A stretch of 64,000 bases of DNA. Origin: Streptomyces sp. NBC_00568. Its GTDB lineage: Bacteria; Actinomycetota; Actinomycetes; Streptomycetales; Streptomycetaceae. This document shows positions 52,494 through 61,156 of the stretch, piece by piece. The stretch's first letter is position 1; each line of letters begins with the position of its first letter. The stretch covers positions 2,719,001 to 2,783,000 of the forward strand of contig NZ_JAPENW010000001.1 of NCBI RefSeq assembly GCF_026341855.1, written 5' to 3'. The translations under genes were made by a program, and so were the position numbers. The notes below the pieces were generated by a model that saw only the letters and a program-made list of their open reading frames with translations, was not told the origin of the DNA and made no database searches.

Positions 52494-53473
52494 CACGGAA
52501 CGGCGTGCAGCGCCGGGGCTTGGGCACGCTCGGCTTTCAGCGCGTCCCGGAGCCTGCGGGCATTCGCCGCGGAGCAGCGCACTTCCGCGCGGATGGCCTC
52601 CGCGTTCAGACCGGCTTCGCTCCATGGTGCGGTGGCCGCGCGAGCCTCGATGAGCAGGCCCTCGAAAGAGCGTTGCGGCTTCCCTGCGACCCTGGCGGAG
52701 GTGCGGCGTGCCGTCCGCGCCTTGGGCACGGGCGGGACTGCCGGTGGATTGCTCGCCGGAGACGATGCGGGGATGCCCTGCTCGGTGGCGGGGGCGAGGT
52801 CGCCCATGCGCAGCATCACGCGCTCACGACGTGGGGTTTTCGAGCGCCAGCGCCATCCGTGCTGCTCGCGCAGGTCCGCGCGGGCCAACTGCCGTTCCTT
52901 CTCCAGCACCAGGGCCGTGCTGTAGGAGGTGACCTCCCACAGCGTCATACGGCGCCAGAGTGCGAACGTGGAGGAGAAGGCGAGCAGCCAGCGCGAGAAG
53001 CGGATCTTCTCCATGCGGCGGCCGGTGGCGGCGCCGATGCGGACGGCGTAGATGTGCGCGCCGATCTCGGAGAACACCACCCACAGCAGCGGCATCGTGC
53101 CGTGCGCGATCTTCGCGGACAGGGAGTGTCCGGCCGCGATGTTCAGCCCGCACGTAATGAGCGTGAGCACCCACGGCACGAACCGCACCCAGGCCAGCGC
53201 CATGTCCATCCGGATCAGGAGCAGGTTGGCGACGGTGAACACCGGGATGGACACGTCGATCCCGACGGGCAGCATCCACGGGGAGTGGAATCCCCAGTGC
53301 AGCGCGGCAACGGACACTGCGTCGAAGGAAGAGATCAGACCGAGCGCGCCGACCGCGGCAGCGGCGAGCGCGGCAGCGGCGAGCGCACCGATTCCGGCGA
53401 GTCCCAGCTCCGGACGCGTCAACGGCGGCACCCCAACGGAGGGCGCCTCAGAGGTGGGGGTGAGGGTGGTCAT
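52493..53473 (-). CDS. DUF2637 membrane protein with HTH-like tail (Spd-type)
   Basis: This 326-residue protein has four transmembrane helices (LGLAGIGALAAAALAAAAVG, WMLPVGIDVSIPVFTVANLL, RFVPWVLTLITCGLNIAA, TMPLLWVVFSEIGAHIYAVR), the DUF2637 pattern. A cytosolic tail ends with an HTH-like GLNAEAIRAEVRCSAANARRLRDAL. DUF2637 proteins are regular parts of Streptomyces plasmids and AICEs and may act in intramycelial spread. The ATG at 53473 overlaps the GGDEF gene by four bases. Confidence 0.8.
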   Translation of the reverse strand: MTTLTPTSEAPSVGVPPLTRPELGLAGIGALAAAALAAAAVGALGLISSFDAVSVAALHWGFHSPWMLPVGIDVSIPVFTVANLLLIRMDMALAWVRFVPWVLTLITCGLNIAAGHSLSAKIAHGTMPLLWVVFSEIGAHIYAVRIGAATGRRMEKIRFSRWLLAFSSTFALWRRMTLWEVTSYSTALVLEKERQLARADLREQHGWRWRSKTPRRERVMLRMGDLAPATEQGIPASSPASNPPAVPPVPKARTARRTSARVAGKPQRSFEGLLIEARAATAPWSEAGLNAEAIRAEVRCSAANARRLRDALKAERAQAPALHAVP

Positions 53474-54123
53474 GCTGCGACCCTCGTTCCGCCGTGCGTA
53501 CCAGAACGGCCAGCGCGGCGCCCGTGGACGTTCGGGCACCGCTTCTCGAGGCTCAGCGCGTTCGACCACGGGGCCTCACAGCGCCTGGCCCGGTACATCT
53601 GCTCATCCGCGAGCCGCAACAGGTCCGATAACACCACCTGCTCGGTGCGCGGATCGGCGCCGACCGCACCGATCGAGGCACTAACGTCCAGCACCAGGCC
53701 AGCCGTCTCCACCGGCGTCTCCAGCACCTCGGAGAGCCGGTGGAGCGTGTCGGTGAGGTGGTCGTGGCTTGAGACGGGCGCCATCGCGGCGAACTCATCC
53801 CCGCCGAGGCGTCCCACCACCGCGCCGTGGTCGACCGCCCACGCCGCGAGCCGTTCGCCGGTCGCGCGGATAACCGCGTCCCCGATGGCGTGCCCGTGCG
53901 TGTCGTTGATCTCCTTGAACCGGTTGAGGTCAACCAAGTAGACCGCGACCGGCCGGAAGCGCAGATGGCGTTCCGCGCGCTTGGTAAACGCATCCCGCGT
54001 CCACAGACCGGTCAGCGGGTCACGACGCGCGCTCTCGATACGGCGAGCCAGCCGCGACGCGTGCAGCGACCAACCGGCCGCCATCGGCACGCTGGCCGCG
54101 GCAGCGAACAGCAGCTCGTTCAT
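53470..54123 (-). CDS. GGDEF-domain protein (putative diguanylate cyclase)
   Basis: This 217-residue protein has an N-terminal hydrophobic segment, then DPLTGLWTRDAF, YLVDLNRFKEINDTHGHAIGD (metal Asp and nucleotide Asn), and the intact catalytic loop RLGGDEF. No inhibitory RxxD precedes the loop, so product inhibition is not expected. The protein would make cyclic di-GMP, a signal that in Streptomyces holds back development through BldD. It is coupled by ATGA to its neighbours in the transfer operon. Activity is inferred, not shown. Confidence 0.85.
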   Translation of the reverse strand: MNELLFAAAASVPMAAGWSLHASRLARRIESARRDPLTGLWTRDAFTKRAERHLRFRPVAVYLVDLNRFKEINDTHGHAIGDAVIRATGERLAAWAVDHGAVVGRLGGDEFAAMAPVSSHDHLTDTLHRLSEVLETPVETAGLVLDVSASIGAVGADPRTEQVVLSDLLRLADEQMYRARRCEAPWSNALSLEKRCPNVHGRRAGRSGTHGGTRVAA

Positions 54124-54410
54124 GCCGCCACCCCCTTACGCGCCGTGCGTCGGCGCAGGGCCGGACGGGACAGCGGGATGACGTCGAACAGGTCGGGGTT
54201 CTCCTCGATGACCTGTGCCGCGATGCGGATCAGGTCGTCGGGAAGGTTCGGGTTGTCGGCGAGGATGTCGCGCGCCGCATCCAAACGGGCGGCGCGCTCT
54301 TCGTCGCTCTCCCCCTCGACTCCGAGCCACAGCTCAATCGGGGTGCCGAGCGCGAGTTCCGCGAAGTCTTCAGGGGAAATGGCCTGTTGGCGGCCGATGT
54401 ACGTACGCAT
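54120..54410 (-). CDS. hypothetical acidic protein, 96 residues
   Basis: The frame starts MRTYIGRQQAISPEDFAELA, contains ELWLGVEGESDEERAARL and ends in RPALRRRTARKG. It overlaps the GGDEF gene by four bases. It is mostly helical with an acidic centre and basic tail. Unknown family. It lies in the transfer operon between the IS-split ORF and the GGDEF gene. Confidence 0.65.
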   Translation of the reverse strand: MRTYIGRQQAISPEDFAELALGTPIELWLGVEGESDEERAARLDAARDILADNPNLPDDLIRIAAQVIEENPDLFDVIPLSRPALRRRTARKGVAA

Positions 54411-54619
54411 GGAAGGCTCCTGAAGTGGAGGGACAGGAAGCCGAAGCAGCCGCAGGCGTGTTGGTGAGACGGCGACTACTCCGGAAGAACCCAGGCCGCG
54501 AGCGCGGCACAGGTCGGTTCCGGGCGGTTCGTGTCTCCTTCATCGCGACCGCGCTCCCGTGTCAGGTAGAGCTGTCCGGCCTCGAAGTAGGCGTATGGAG
54601 ACGTGACCTTTCGGTCTAA

Positions 54620-55504
54620 GAGGTCCTAACAAAGGCGTTGGACGTGTCTGTGGGTGATGAGGCAGGTGGCGAGGCCGAGGAAGGCTTCGTGGATGTCGTC
54701 GCGTCGTTCCCAGCGGATGCGTAAGCGGCGGAAGCCGTGGAGCCAGGCGATGGTGCGCTCGACGACCCAACGGAAAGTTCCCAGGCCGGAGCCGTGCTCG
54801 ACGCCGCGTTCGGCGATGACCGGTCGGATGCCGCGCTGCCATAGCAGGCGCCGGTACTTGTCGTGGTCGTAGGCGCGGTCGGCGAGGAGGGCGTCGGGTC
54901 TGCGTCTGGGTCGGCCGACGACTCCCGCGACGGCCGGAATCTTGTCGATCAGGGGCAGGAGCTGGGTGACGTCGTTGCGGTTCCCGCCGGTCAGCGACAC
55001 CGCGAGCGGGATGCCCTGGGCGTCGGTGACGACGTGGTGCTTGCTGCCCGGCCGCGCGCGGTCGACGGGGCTGGGTCCGCTTTTGGGCCCCGTCGGGCCG
55101 CCCGCACGTGGGAGGAGTCGATCACCGCCCGCGACCAGTCCAGCTTCTGCGCGGCCCGCAGCTTCCTCAGCAGCACCAGGTGCAGTTGATCCCACACGCC
55201 GGCTTCGTTCCAGGCGGCCAGGCGCCGCCAGCAGGTCATGCCCGAGCCGAAGCCCAACTCCTGTGGCAGGTACTCCCATTGGATGCCGGTGTGCAGCACG
55301 AACAGGATCCCGCACAGGGCCTGCCGGTCCGGCACCCGTGGTCTGCCCTCCACCAGTTTCGGTGCCGGCTCGGGCAGCAACGGCTCGATGAGTGACCACA
55401 GTTCATCCGACACGATCCACGGCCTCGACTGACGTGTTCCCACGATCAGACCAACGACCGTCCAAGCCGAAGGTCACATGATCAACAGCTTCTGTTAGGG
55501 CCTC
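54620..55504. mobile_element. IS5-family insertion sequence, 885 bp
   Basis: The ends are inverted repeats: GAGGTCCTAACA at the left (54620) matches GAGGCCCTAACA read inward from the right (55504). They are flanked by a TAA target duplication (54617-54619 and 55505-55507; CTAA also fits on both sides). The transposase is encoded on the minus strand in two overlapping frames. Confidence 0.88.
54626..55443 (-). CDS. IS5-family transposase, made by -1 frameshifting
   Basis: The first frame (55443 to about 55081) starts MGTRQSRPWIVSDELWSLIE and has the first catalytic Asp in VIDSSHVRAARRG. The second frame carries LLADRAYDHDKYR (second Asp) and FRWVVERTIAWLHGFRRLR (catalytic Glu), giving a full DDE set. 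They join at CCCAAAA (55087-55081 on the minus strand), a canonical X-XXY-YYZ slippery heptamer, so a -1 shift yields one protein of 272 residues. Ribosomal frameshifting is known for this IS family. It looks intact and possibly active. Confidence 0.88.
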
Positions 55505-55648
55505 TAAGCCCTCCGGTGAATGCCAAGGCGCCGGGTCGCCTCCCCCGTCCGATGCGGGGCTCCTGGTCGTGCGGTCTTGCAGATCAAGCACTTGCAGGCA
55601 CAGCCGGCGAAGCCCTTTCGGGCTCGCCGCGCTAGTTCGTGACAGCAT

Positions 55649-55706
55649 GTACTAGCACAAGCCATGGCGCAAGAGTCCGCATGGAATTCGTGCTAGGTCG
55701 TACTAG
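55649..55706. promoter_or_regulatory. divergent operator/promoter region with GTGCTAG motifs
   Basis: GTACTAGCAC (55649-55658) and GTGCTAGGTCGTACTAG (55690-55706) lie between the split transfer ORF and gntR. The second includes TACTAG, a good -10 box for a gntR transcript starting near its GTG. The motif matches the cluster at 49467-49554. This is the pattern expected for a GntR-type repressor (KorSA/TraR) acting on its own promoter and on transfer genes. Confidence 0.6.
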
Positions 55707-55726
55707 GGGTGGGTACGCTCGATGGC

Positions 55727-56107
55727 GTGACGAGCGCTGAAATCTCTAAAGATGACCCCAGACCGGAGTCCGAGCAGGCTGCCGACGTCCTGCGGCAGGA
55801 GATCTTGCGTGGCGACATCAAGCCGGGGGCTCATGTGGGCTCCGTACGAGACTTGGCCACACGGTTCAAAATCTCGGGAATGACGGTGCAGCGAGCTCTT
55901 GCGATCCTCCGTGAGGATGGGCTCATCTTGACCACGTCGCGTGGCAGCTACGCCCGTGATCCGCAGCAAACCCCCGAAGCCGGCGAAGCCAACGCAGTCG
56001 CCCTCCCCGAAGTCCTGCGCCAGCTCGAACATCTCACCTCCCAAGTCTCGGAACTTCGCGACAGGCTCGAAGCGCTCGAAAGCCGCTCCGCGCCGGGTGG
56101 TGCGTGA
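55727..56107 (+). CDS. GntR-family regulator (KorSA-like)
   Basis: This 126-residue protein has a GntR winged helix: ADVLRQEILRGDIKPGAHVG, SVRDLATRFKISGMTVQRAL, ILREDGLILTTSRGSY. The C-terminal ~40 residues form a short coiled coil (LEHLTSQVSELRDRLEALES) instead of a ligand domain. In pSAM2 the GntR-type KorSA represses the activator of transfer and replication; small GntR proteins with a coiled-coil tail are standard in AICEs. The GTG at 55727 is chosen; GTG at 55709 is in frame. Confidence 0.82.
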   Translation: MTSAEISKDDPRPESEQAADVLRQEILRGDIKPGAHVGSVRDLATRFKISGMTVQRALAILREDGLILTTSRGSYARDPQQTPEAGEANAVALPEVLRQLEHLTSQVSELRDRLEALESRSAPGGA

Positions 56108-56265
56108 TCTGCAACCAGCATGCGCGGAACGGGAGTTGAGAGGTAAGTGACAGCCAGGGGACGGCAGAGGAGGGGAGGGGACATGTCCGGTGACACCCGC
56201 CTGTCACCTTCCCTGTCCCCCCGGCTCACGCGCGAGACTCAGAGCAGGCACTCGGAGGAGGGCGC

Positions 56266-57513
56266 ATGACCGACGACAGGCCCGCATGGGCGCGGCGTAT
56301 CGCGGGTGAGCGAATGGCGCGCGACTGGTCACAACGGGACGCAGTCAGGGCCCTGCGAGCGCACGCTCCCACGGAGCTGCCCGCGGAAGAAAGCATGATT
56401 CGCCAGTGGAAGCGTTGGGAGTCCGGCCAGGCGCCGAACGACTTCTATCAACCGATCATCGCGGCCACCTTCGGCACCGTGACACACGCGCTCTTCCCTG
56501 CGCCGACACGGCGAGACGGAGACCGAGAGATCTTGGCGGCGAGCGGCATGGAAACGCTGGAGATCGTGAGCCGTCTCAACCGGTCGGATGTCGATGGCGC
56601 CACGCTCGATGCCCTGCGGATCACGACCGACCGACTGTGCTCGGAATACCCGTACATGCCGAGCGGGCAGCTCATCATCGAGGGGCGCCAGTGGCTGCGC
56701 CGTGTCGTCGAACTCCACACAAAGAGCCTCACACTTGCGCAGCACCGCGAGGTACTCGCGCTGTCCGGCTGGCTCGCCCTCCTGGTCGGCTGCGTCGAGT
56801 ACGACATGGGAGACCGTCACGCTGCCGAGTCGACGCGGCGGGCGGCCCTCTCGCTCGCGACCGAAGCCGACCATCCAGAGATTGCCGGGTGGGCGCACGA
56901 GATGCGCGCATGGTTCGCGCTCACTACCGGCGACTACCGCGGCGTGATCTCGGCAGCGCAGGCCGGAGGCGAGGCGGCACCGCACCACAGCGTGGCCGTG
57001 CAACTCGCGGGCCAGGAAGCCAAGGCATGGGCGCGACTCGGAGACCGCCGACAGGTCGAGGTGGCCCTCGACAAGGGGCGGCGCCTACTCGAAGGGATGC
57101 CGCACCCCGAAAACCTGGACAACCACTTCGTGGTAGACCCCGCCAAGTTCGACTTCTACTCAATGGACTGCTATCGCCTGGTTGGTGAGGACAAGCTCGC
57201 GCACACGCTCGCCGAGGAAGTACTCAGGGCCGGCACGGACTTCGATGGACGCGAGCGCTCGCCGATGCGCAACGCGGAAGCCCGCGTCACGCTGGGGGTA
57301 ACGGCGGCACGTGAAGGCGACTTGGAAGAGGCGCTCACGATGGGGGCCCGCGCGCTCGAAGGCGACCGGCAGTCGGTGCCGTCGCTCATCATGACCAGCC
57401 GCGAACTCGCCGCCGAGATGAAGCTCCGGTACAGCTCAGAACCGGCCGCACAGGAGTACCTCGCGCGACTCCACGCACTCGGCCAACAGAAGCCTGGGTT
57501 CCTGCCTCAATAG
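56266..57513 (+). CDS. HTH/TPR transcriptional regulator
   Basis: This 415-residue protein has an N-terminal helix-turn-helix (MARDWSQRDAVRALR ... IRQWKRWESGQ) and a long C-terminal helical repeat region of TPR type (LSGWLALLVGCVEYDMGDRH, EIAGWAHEMRAWFALTTGDY, YRLVGEDKLAHTLAEE). The pattern occurs in many Streptomyces regulators that respond to peptides or to cell state. GGAGGAGGGC precedes the ATG. Upstream (56108-56265), GTGACA repeats and a GGTGACA/TGTCACC dyad at 56189-56208 may be its operator. Confidence 0.8.
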   Translation: MTDDRPAWARRIAGERMARDWSQRDAVRALRAHAPTELPAEESMIRQWKRWESGQAPNDFYQPIIAATFGTVTHALFPAPTRRDGDREILAASGMETLEIVSRLNRSDVDGATLDALRITTDRLCSEYPYMPSGQLIIEGRQWLRRVVELHTKSLTLAQHREVLALSGWLALLVGCVEYDMGDRHAAESTRRAALSLATEADHPEIAGWAHEMRAWFALTTGDYRGVISAAQAGGEAAPHHSVAVQLAGQEAKAWARLGDRRQVEVALDKGRRLLEGMPHPENLDNHFVVDPAKFDFYSMDCYRLVGEDKLAHTLAEEVLRAGTDFDGRERSPMRNAEARVTLGVTAAREGDLEEALTMGARALEGDRQSVPSLIMTSRELAAEMKLRYSSEPAAQEYLARLHALGQQKPGFLPQ

Positions 57514-57578
57514 GCGCACTCGTAGCACGGCCACCCCACCCACTGCCTTCCTTCTGGAAAATTGCGCCAGCTACTGAC

Positions 57579-58238
57579 CTAGTAGCTGAACGGATCAGCG
57601 CAACCATGAAGGCGCAAGCGGACATGCGCGGACAAGAACTCCGCACATTCTCCGTACAGCCCGTCAAGACCTCGCTCTTCCAACTTCCCCTTCAGGAGGT
57701 CATAGAGCTCCAACAGGCGAATGACGTCTCCCGTCGCGTATTGCAGTTGCTCCTCACTCAACGACTCGGACATCCAGTCCGTAAATCGAACCTTCTTGTC
57801 CAACACGAGTCCGAAATGACACGCCATCAAGTACTTCAACGAGTACTTTTCTGCCTCTTCTCCAGGCGCGAGTATCTTGGCGGCGATCTTGGTGCACGCA
57901 ACATTGCACGGCTCGACACTCCATGCGTGCGCCATAAAGGACAGGTCAAATGGAGCGTGATGGAAGACTTTCACCACACGCGGATTCGCGAGGAGTCGCG
58001 TAAGCAGCGGCGGAACCCGACCTGCAACTCCCGTGACGATGAAGGTCCCGACCTCCGGCGAATGAATCTGGCATGTGCCAATCATCGCCTCTTTCGGATC
58101 TAGCCCATTCGTCTCGATGTCCCATGCCACACGTCCGCCCCCTGTCAACCGGTGGTAGGCATCAAGGGTTAGGTCGTGAGCCAGCACACGGACAGGTCCC
58201 GCAGCGGGAAAATCATGGGTAGACTTTGACGCTTGCAC
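57579..58238 (-). CDS. DEDD-type 3'-5' exonuclease
   Basis: This 219-residue protein has the ribonuclease D/DnaQ fold. ExoI is VAWDIETNGLD with Asp and Glu, ExoII is VKVFHHAPFDLSFM with Asp, and ExoIII has YATGDVIRLLELY with Asp and a following Tyr, so it looks catalytic (DEDDy). It degrades DNA or RNA from the 3' end. The chosen GTG at 58238 has GGAGGG upstream and overlaps the membrane-protein gene by 26 bases; GTG at 58187 is the alternative. The two genes are coupled, suggesting a two-part system. Base composition is lower in GC than the rest. Confidence 0.75.
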   Translation of the reverse strand: MQASKSTHDFPAAGPVRVLAHDLTLDAYHRLTGGGRVAWDIETNGLDPKEAMIGTCQIHSPEVGTFIVTGVAGRVPPLLTRLLANPRVVKVFHHAPFDLSFMAHAWSVEPCNVACTKIAAKILAPGEEAEKYSLKYLMACHFGLVLDKKVRFTDWMSESLSEEQLQYATGDVIRLLELYDLLKGKLEERGLDGLYGECAEFLSAHVRLRLHGCADPFSY

Positions 58239-58998
58239 TGAGCACGCCCTCCAAATCATCCTCGAAGAATTCATAAAGAGATCCGCCCTGATGGCAAGTA
58301 AATGCCGGGACGGAACCACTACGACTGTCTTTGTGATGGTAGAGGGTGACCACAAAACGATTATCTATGCGATAAGCGGTGAAAGCCCTGAAAACAGGAG
58401 TCGTGTAGATCTCCACTCGGCCGCTACGACTGTTCCCATCAAGCTGTTTATACCCGTCGATCGCCTCGTTAAGCTTGGTTCGAACGTCAGCTGCGGACAT
58501 GCTTTTGAAACGAGTGGCGAGCAATCTGACACACGCGGGATCGTTGGGGTCAGGGAGGCATACCCTGAGCTTTGCGTCACTCTGTGACACCAGGTTCTGA
58601 AGCTTCACTTGATTCGTGTTTCGCCACGTGGTCGCCCACGCAGCAAAGACGTCGACCTTCTTGGCCGAGCCCAAGCAGGCATCCCAGTCAACGACCTTGC
58701 TGTAGTCGGTACTGACGGACTCAAGGCCAGACAGATGGATGTCATGCTTCAGCTTGAGCACTTCTAGCATCTCGAGGAAGAACGACCGACGACCTACCAA
58801 GTCCCAGATTGTCGCTAGAGCAACCGAAGCGATCAAGAGGCCCCCCAGCTGGTTGGCGAGGGTTCCCAGCGACTCGTATTCCTTGAACCAGGCAACGCCT
58901 GACACGTACAGGAGTCCCACGCCAACTGCCGTGGTCACGCCAGCTACAAGCCAGTACTTCAGGTTTGCAACCAAGCGGTACACGTTGGGAGTCGCCAT
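58213..58998 (-). CDS. two-helix membrane protein with cytosolic alpha/beta domain
   Basis: This 261-residue protein has two transmembrane helices (YWLVAGVTTAVGVGLLYVSG and NQLGGLLIASVALATIW) in its first 65 residues. Then comes a globular domain with VDVFAAWATTW, LRVCLPDPNDPACVRLLATRF, VEIYTTPVFRAFTAYRIDNR and VVTLYHHKD. The spacing resembles a phospholipase-D-like fold without HKD motifs. I do not recognise the family. Membrane protein next to a nuclease is a layout seen in phage-defence effectors; this is inference only. 58999-59335 upstream holds no clear gene. Confidence 0.65.
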   Translation of the reverse strand: MATPNVYRLVANLKYWLVAGVTTAVGVGLLYVSGVAWFKEYESLGTLANQLGGLLIASVALATIWDLVGRRSFFLEMLEVLKLKHDIHLSGLESVSTDYSKVVDWDACLGSAKKVDVFAAWATTWRNTNQVKLQNLVSQSDAKLRVCLPDPNDPACVRLLATRFKSMSAADVRTKLNEAIDGYKQLDGNSRSGRVEIYTTPVFRAFTAYRIDNRFVVTLYHHKDSRSGSVPAFTCHQGGSLYEFFEDDLEGVLSASVKVYP

Positions 58999-59335
58999 CC
59001 GTCGCCCTCTCTCATCTGAACAGACGCTATCTGCCGCCACTGACAACGAGGCCGGGTCGCCGCCCCCGTGGTGTGGAGCAGACTGTATCCGCGCGTGCTC
59101 AAGGCGCTCCTCGGTTTTGGCGATCACTCAGCCTCGCAGCGCAGGTGTGCAGACTGGCATGCTCCTCCGCGACGAGGGCGATATGGATGGCGCCCTCGCC
59201 TAGTGGCAACGCGCAGCAGAAGCCGGAGACAGGGGGCTGCAGCGCTGCTCAGCAGTCTCAACAGAGCAGACGAGTGACTGTCCTGTTGATGGTGGATGTA
59301 GAGACGGGGCTCTCTGAGCCAATATCTAGCCGAGG

Positions 59336-61156
59336 CTAGGCCACCCCTGTGCCGAGGTACTCCAGAAGTGCTCGCACGTCGGCAGCGTCCATACCCGCGG
59401 CAAGCGGCACCTCTTCCTCGGGATCGCCGAGCTGCTGCACCTCCGGGTCATCGAGAATCCGCCCCATGAAGTCCAGCTTCTCCGCCAGCCGATGGGCGAC
59501 CACTTCATCGACGCTCCCCTCGGCCGCGAGCACTGTGACCCGCGTCTGCGTGCCCGGATCGAGGCCAAGGCGATGGATGCGGTCCAAACTCTGCAGGAAC
59601 CGGCCCGCCTGGAAGTCACGGTCGACGTAAACCGCGTCATGACAGACCTGATGGAGACTGATGCCCTCGCCAAGAGTCGCCGGATTTGAGATCAGGACTG
59701 TGCAGTCCGGATCTTCCCGGAAGCGGCGGAGCTCAGCTTCCCGATCGGGTGTTCCACCGTGCACGGCCGCCGGCTGGAACGGGGCCAGTAGAGCTTGGAG
59801 TGAAGTGATGCTGCGGACAAAACTTGTCCACACCAGGGTCTTTCGTCCAGCGGCGGCGTTGGCAGAAACGATGGAGAGAGCCTCTTGGTACTTGGGCGGT
59901 AGCTCGTAGGAGGGGAGCTGCCGGAGGAGCATGGTGAGCGAGTCTCCTTCGGACGCCTCCAGCGGTGGGACGCGGAAGTGCAGCGGCTCGTGGCGTGTCG
60001 AGCCCGCCACCAGCAGGGCCGGACTGGTCGATGCCATCAGCAGGCGCAGCGCCGTCTTGCCGATCGTCTCGAAGTCAGTCCTGTCGGCCGCCGCCCTAGC
60101 CGAGAACTTACCGATGAGCGCGTCATAGATCTCGCGGTGCAGTGGCGGCATCGGGATGCGGCGTACCCGCGTCTCCACCGGGGGAAGCCCCAGCTCATCC
60201 TTAGTCGTCCGTGTGTACAGGGGCCGCAGCACCTGGCTGGCATGGGCGAGATCGCCGCCGTCGACAGCCTGTGTCACAACACGCCGCCCGTGCCCCGGCC
60301 AGACGAAGGAGAACAGGTTCTCCAGGTCTTTGGCGCCATTGGGTGCAGGAGTGCCACTGAGAATCATCCGGACTCGGCTGAGGGGACCCAGCGCCAAGCA
60401 AGCGGCACCGTACACTCCAGCGCCCCCGAGCTTCATACGGTGTGCCTCATCGAGGATGAGCATCGCCGGAGCCGCCTTCAACCATTGGGACAGCCCGGCC
60501 AGAGCCCGGTCCAAGCGCTCGTAGTTGACGAGGAGAATGTCTGCCGAGGCCGGCACCGCCTTGCCCAACACCTGCACGTCGAGCGGGGTGGAGAAGCACT
60601 GCTTGGCCTCCTCCTGCCATGCTTCATACGCGGACTTGGGACTCACCACGAGCATGCGGGCCACCGCTCCGCGTCGGCGGAGCGCAGAGAAGACCGCGAG
60701 GGAGACACGGGTCTTGCCGGCGCCCGGCACACTGAAGTTGGCTCCGTGGCTAACCGAGAGCAGTCGGGCTATGTCGCGGAGTTGGAACGGGGTGAGAGGG
60801 CCAGTCCAGTTGTCGCCCAGCAGGGCTGGAACCGAGTCCGGCTCGACGGTGTCTTCGGCGGGCGAACCGCTAAGGAGACGTTCAGCCGTGTCGGCCGTGT
60901 CGAGCATCTCCATGGCCAAGAGGCGAAAGTCTTCTTCCCAGTTGACGCTGTTCGGCCGCGGCCAGGTACCGAGAGCGCTGAGGCTGGCGAGGAAGCTGTC
61001 GATGGGGACAGTTGCCGAAAGCCTGTCTGTCATACGGCCGCTGGGGAAGTTGGCGACCAACTGCCCTAGCGCGCCGCGGCATTCAGGCACAGTACGCAGG
61101 GCAGCCTGGGTACGGGTGACGTCGAAGCCGATCGTCAGACTGGGCTCGTCGGCCAC
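59336..61156 (-). CDS. SNF2-type DEAD/DEAH helicase
   Basis: This 606-residue protein has an ~110-residue N-terminal region without a known motif. Walker A follows at 143-150 (VPGAGKTR), motif Ia VVSPKSAYEAW, DEAH at 236-239 (ILDEAHRMK), motif III LSGTPAPN, motif V ISNPATLGEGISLHQVCHD and motif VI SLDRIHRLG. These are SNF2 family hallmarks. It starts at GTG directly after the ParB-like stop. SNF2 helicases move along double-stranded DNA and occur in several restriction and defence systems. It should act with the two proteins coded just upstream. Confidence 0.88.
   Translation of the reverse strand: MADEPSLTIGFDVTRTQAALRTVPECRGALGQLVANFPSGRMTDRLSATVPIDSFLASLSALGTWPRPNSVNWEEDFRLLAMEMLDTADTAERLLSGSPAEDTVEPDSVPALLGDNWTGPLTPFQLRDIARLLSVSHGANFSVPGAGKTRVSLAVFSALRRRGAVARMLVVSPKSAYEAWQEEAKQCFSTPLDVQVLGKAVPASADILLVNYERLDRALAGLSQWLKAAPAMLILDEAHRMKLGGAGVYGAACLALGPLSRVRMILSGTPAPNGAKDLENLFSFVWPGHGRRVVTQAVDGGDLAHASQVLRPLYTRTTKDELGLPPVETRVRRIPMPPLHREIYDALIGKFSARAAADRTDFETIGKTALRLLMASTSPALLVAGSTRHEPLHFRVPPLEASEGDSLTMLLRQLPSYELPPKYQEALSIVSANAAAGRKTLVWTSFVRSITSLQALLAPFQPAAVHGGTPDREAELRRFREDPDCTVLISNPATLGEGISLHQVCHDAVYVDRDFQAGRFLQSLDRIHRLGLDPGTQTRVTVLAAEGSVDEVVAHRLAEKLDFMGRILDDPEVQQLGDPEEEVPLAAGMDAADVRALLEYLGTGVA

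Larger units (their letters stand above)
54476..55648 (-). pseudogene. small ORF of the transfer operon, split by an IS element
   Basis: On either side of the IS, the reading frames join exactly if the IS and one TAA target copy are removed: the 5' part (55648-55505) ends HSPEGL, and the 3' part (54619-54476) goes on DRKVTSPYAYFEAGQLYLT and ends AAWVLPE with a stop. Together they make 285 bases, 94 residues, with no stop. The start ATG at 55648 has no good ribosome site and touches a GTGCTAGTAC motif; a GTG 20 codons in is another option. Function unknown. It would be the first gene of the operon 55648 to 49564. Confidence 0.6.

Noticed and set aside
55403..55648. 81-residue ORF crossing the IS right end
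   Set aside because: Its last 34 codons are IS sequence; only the first part belongs to the split transfer ORF.
57514..57578. possible attR after the HTH/TPR gene
   Set aside because: GGCCACCCCACCC resembles the tRNA acceptor end by only a few bases and lacks the T-arm sequence.
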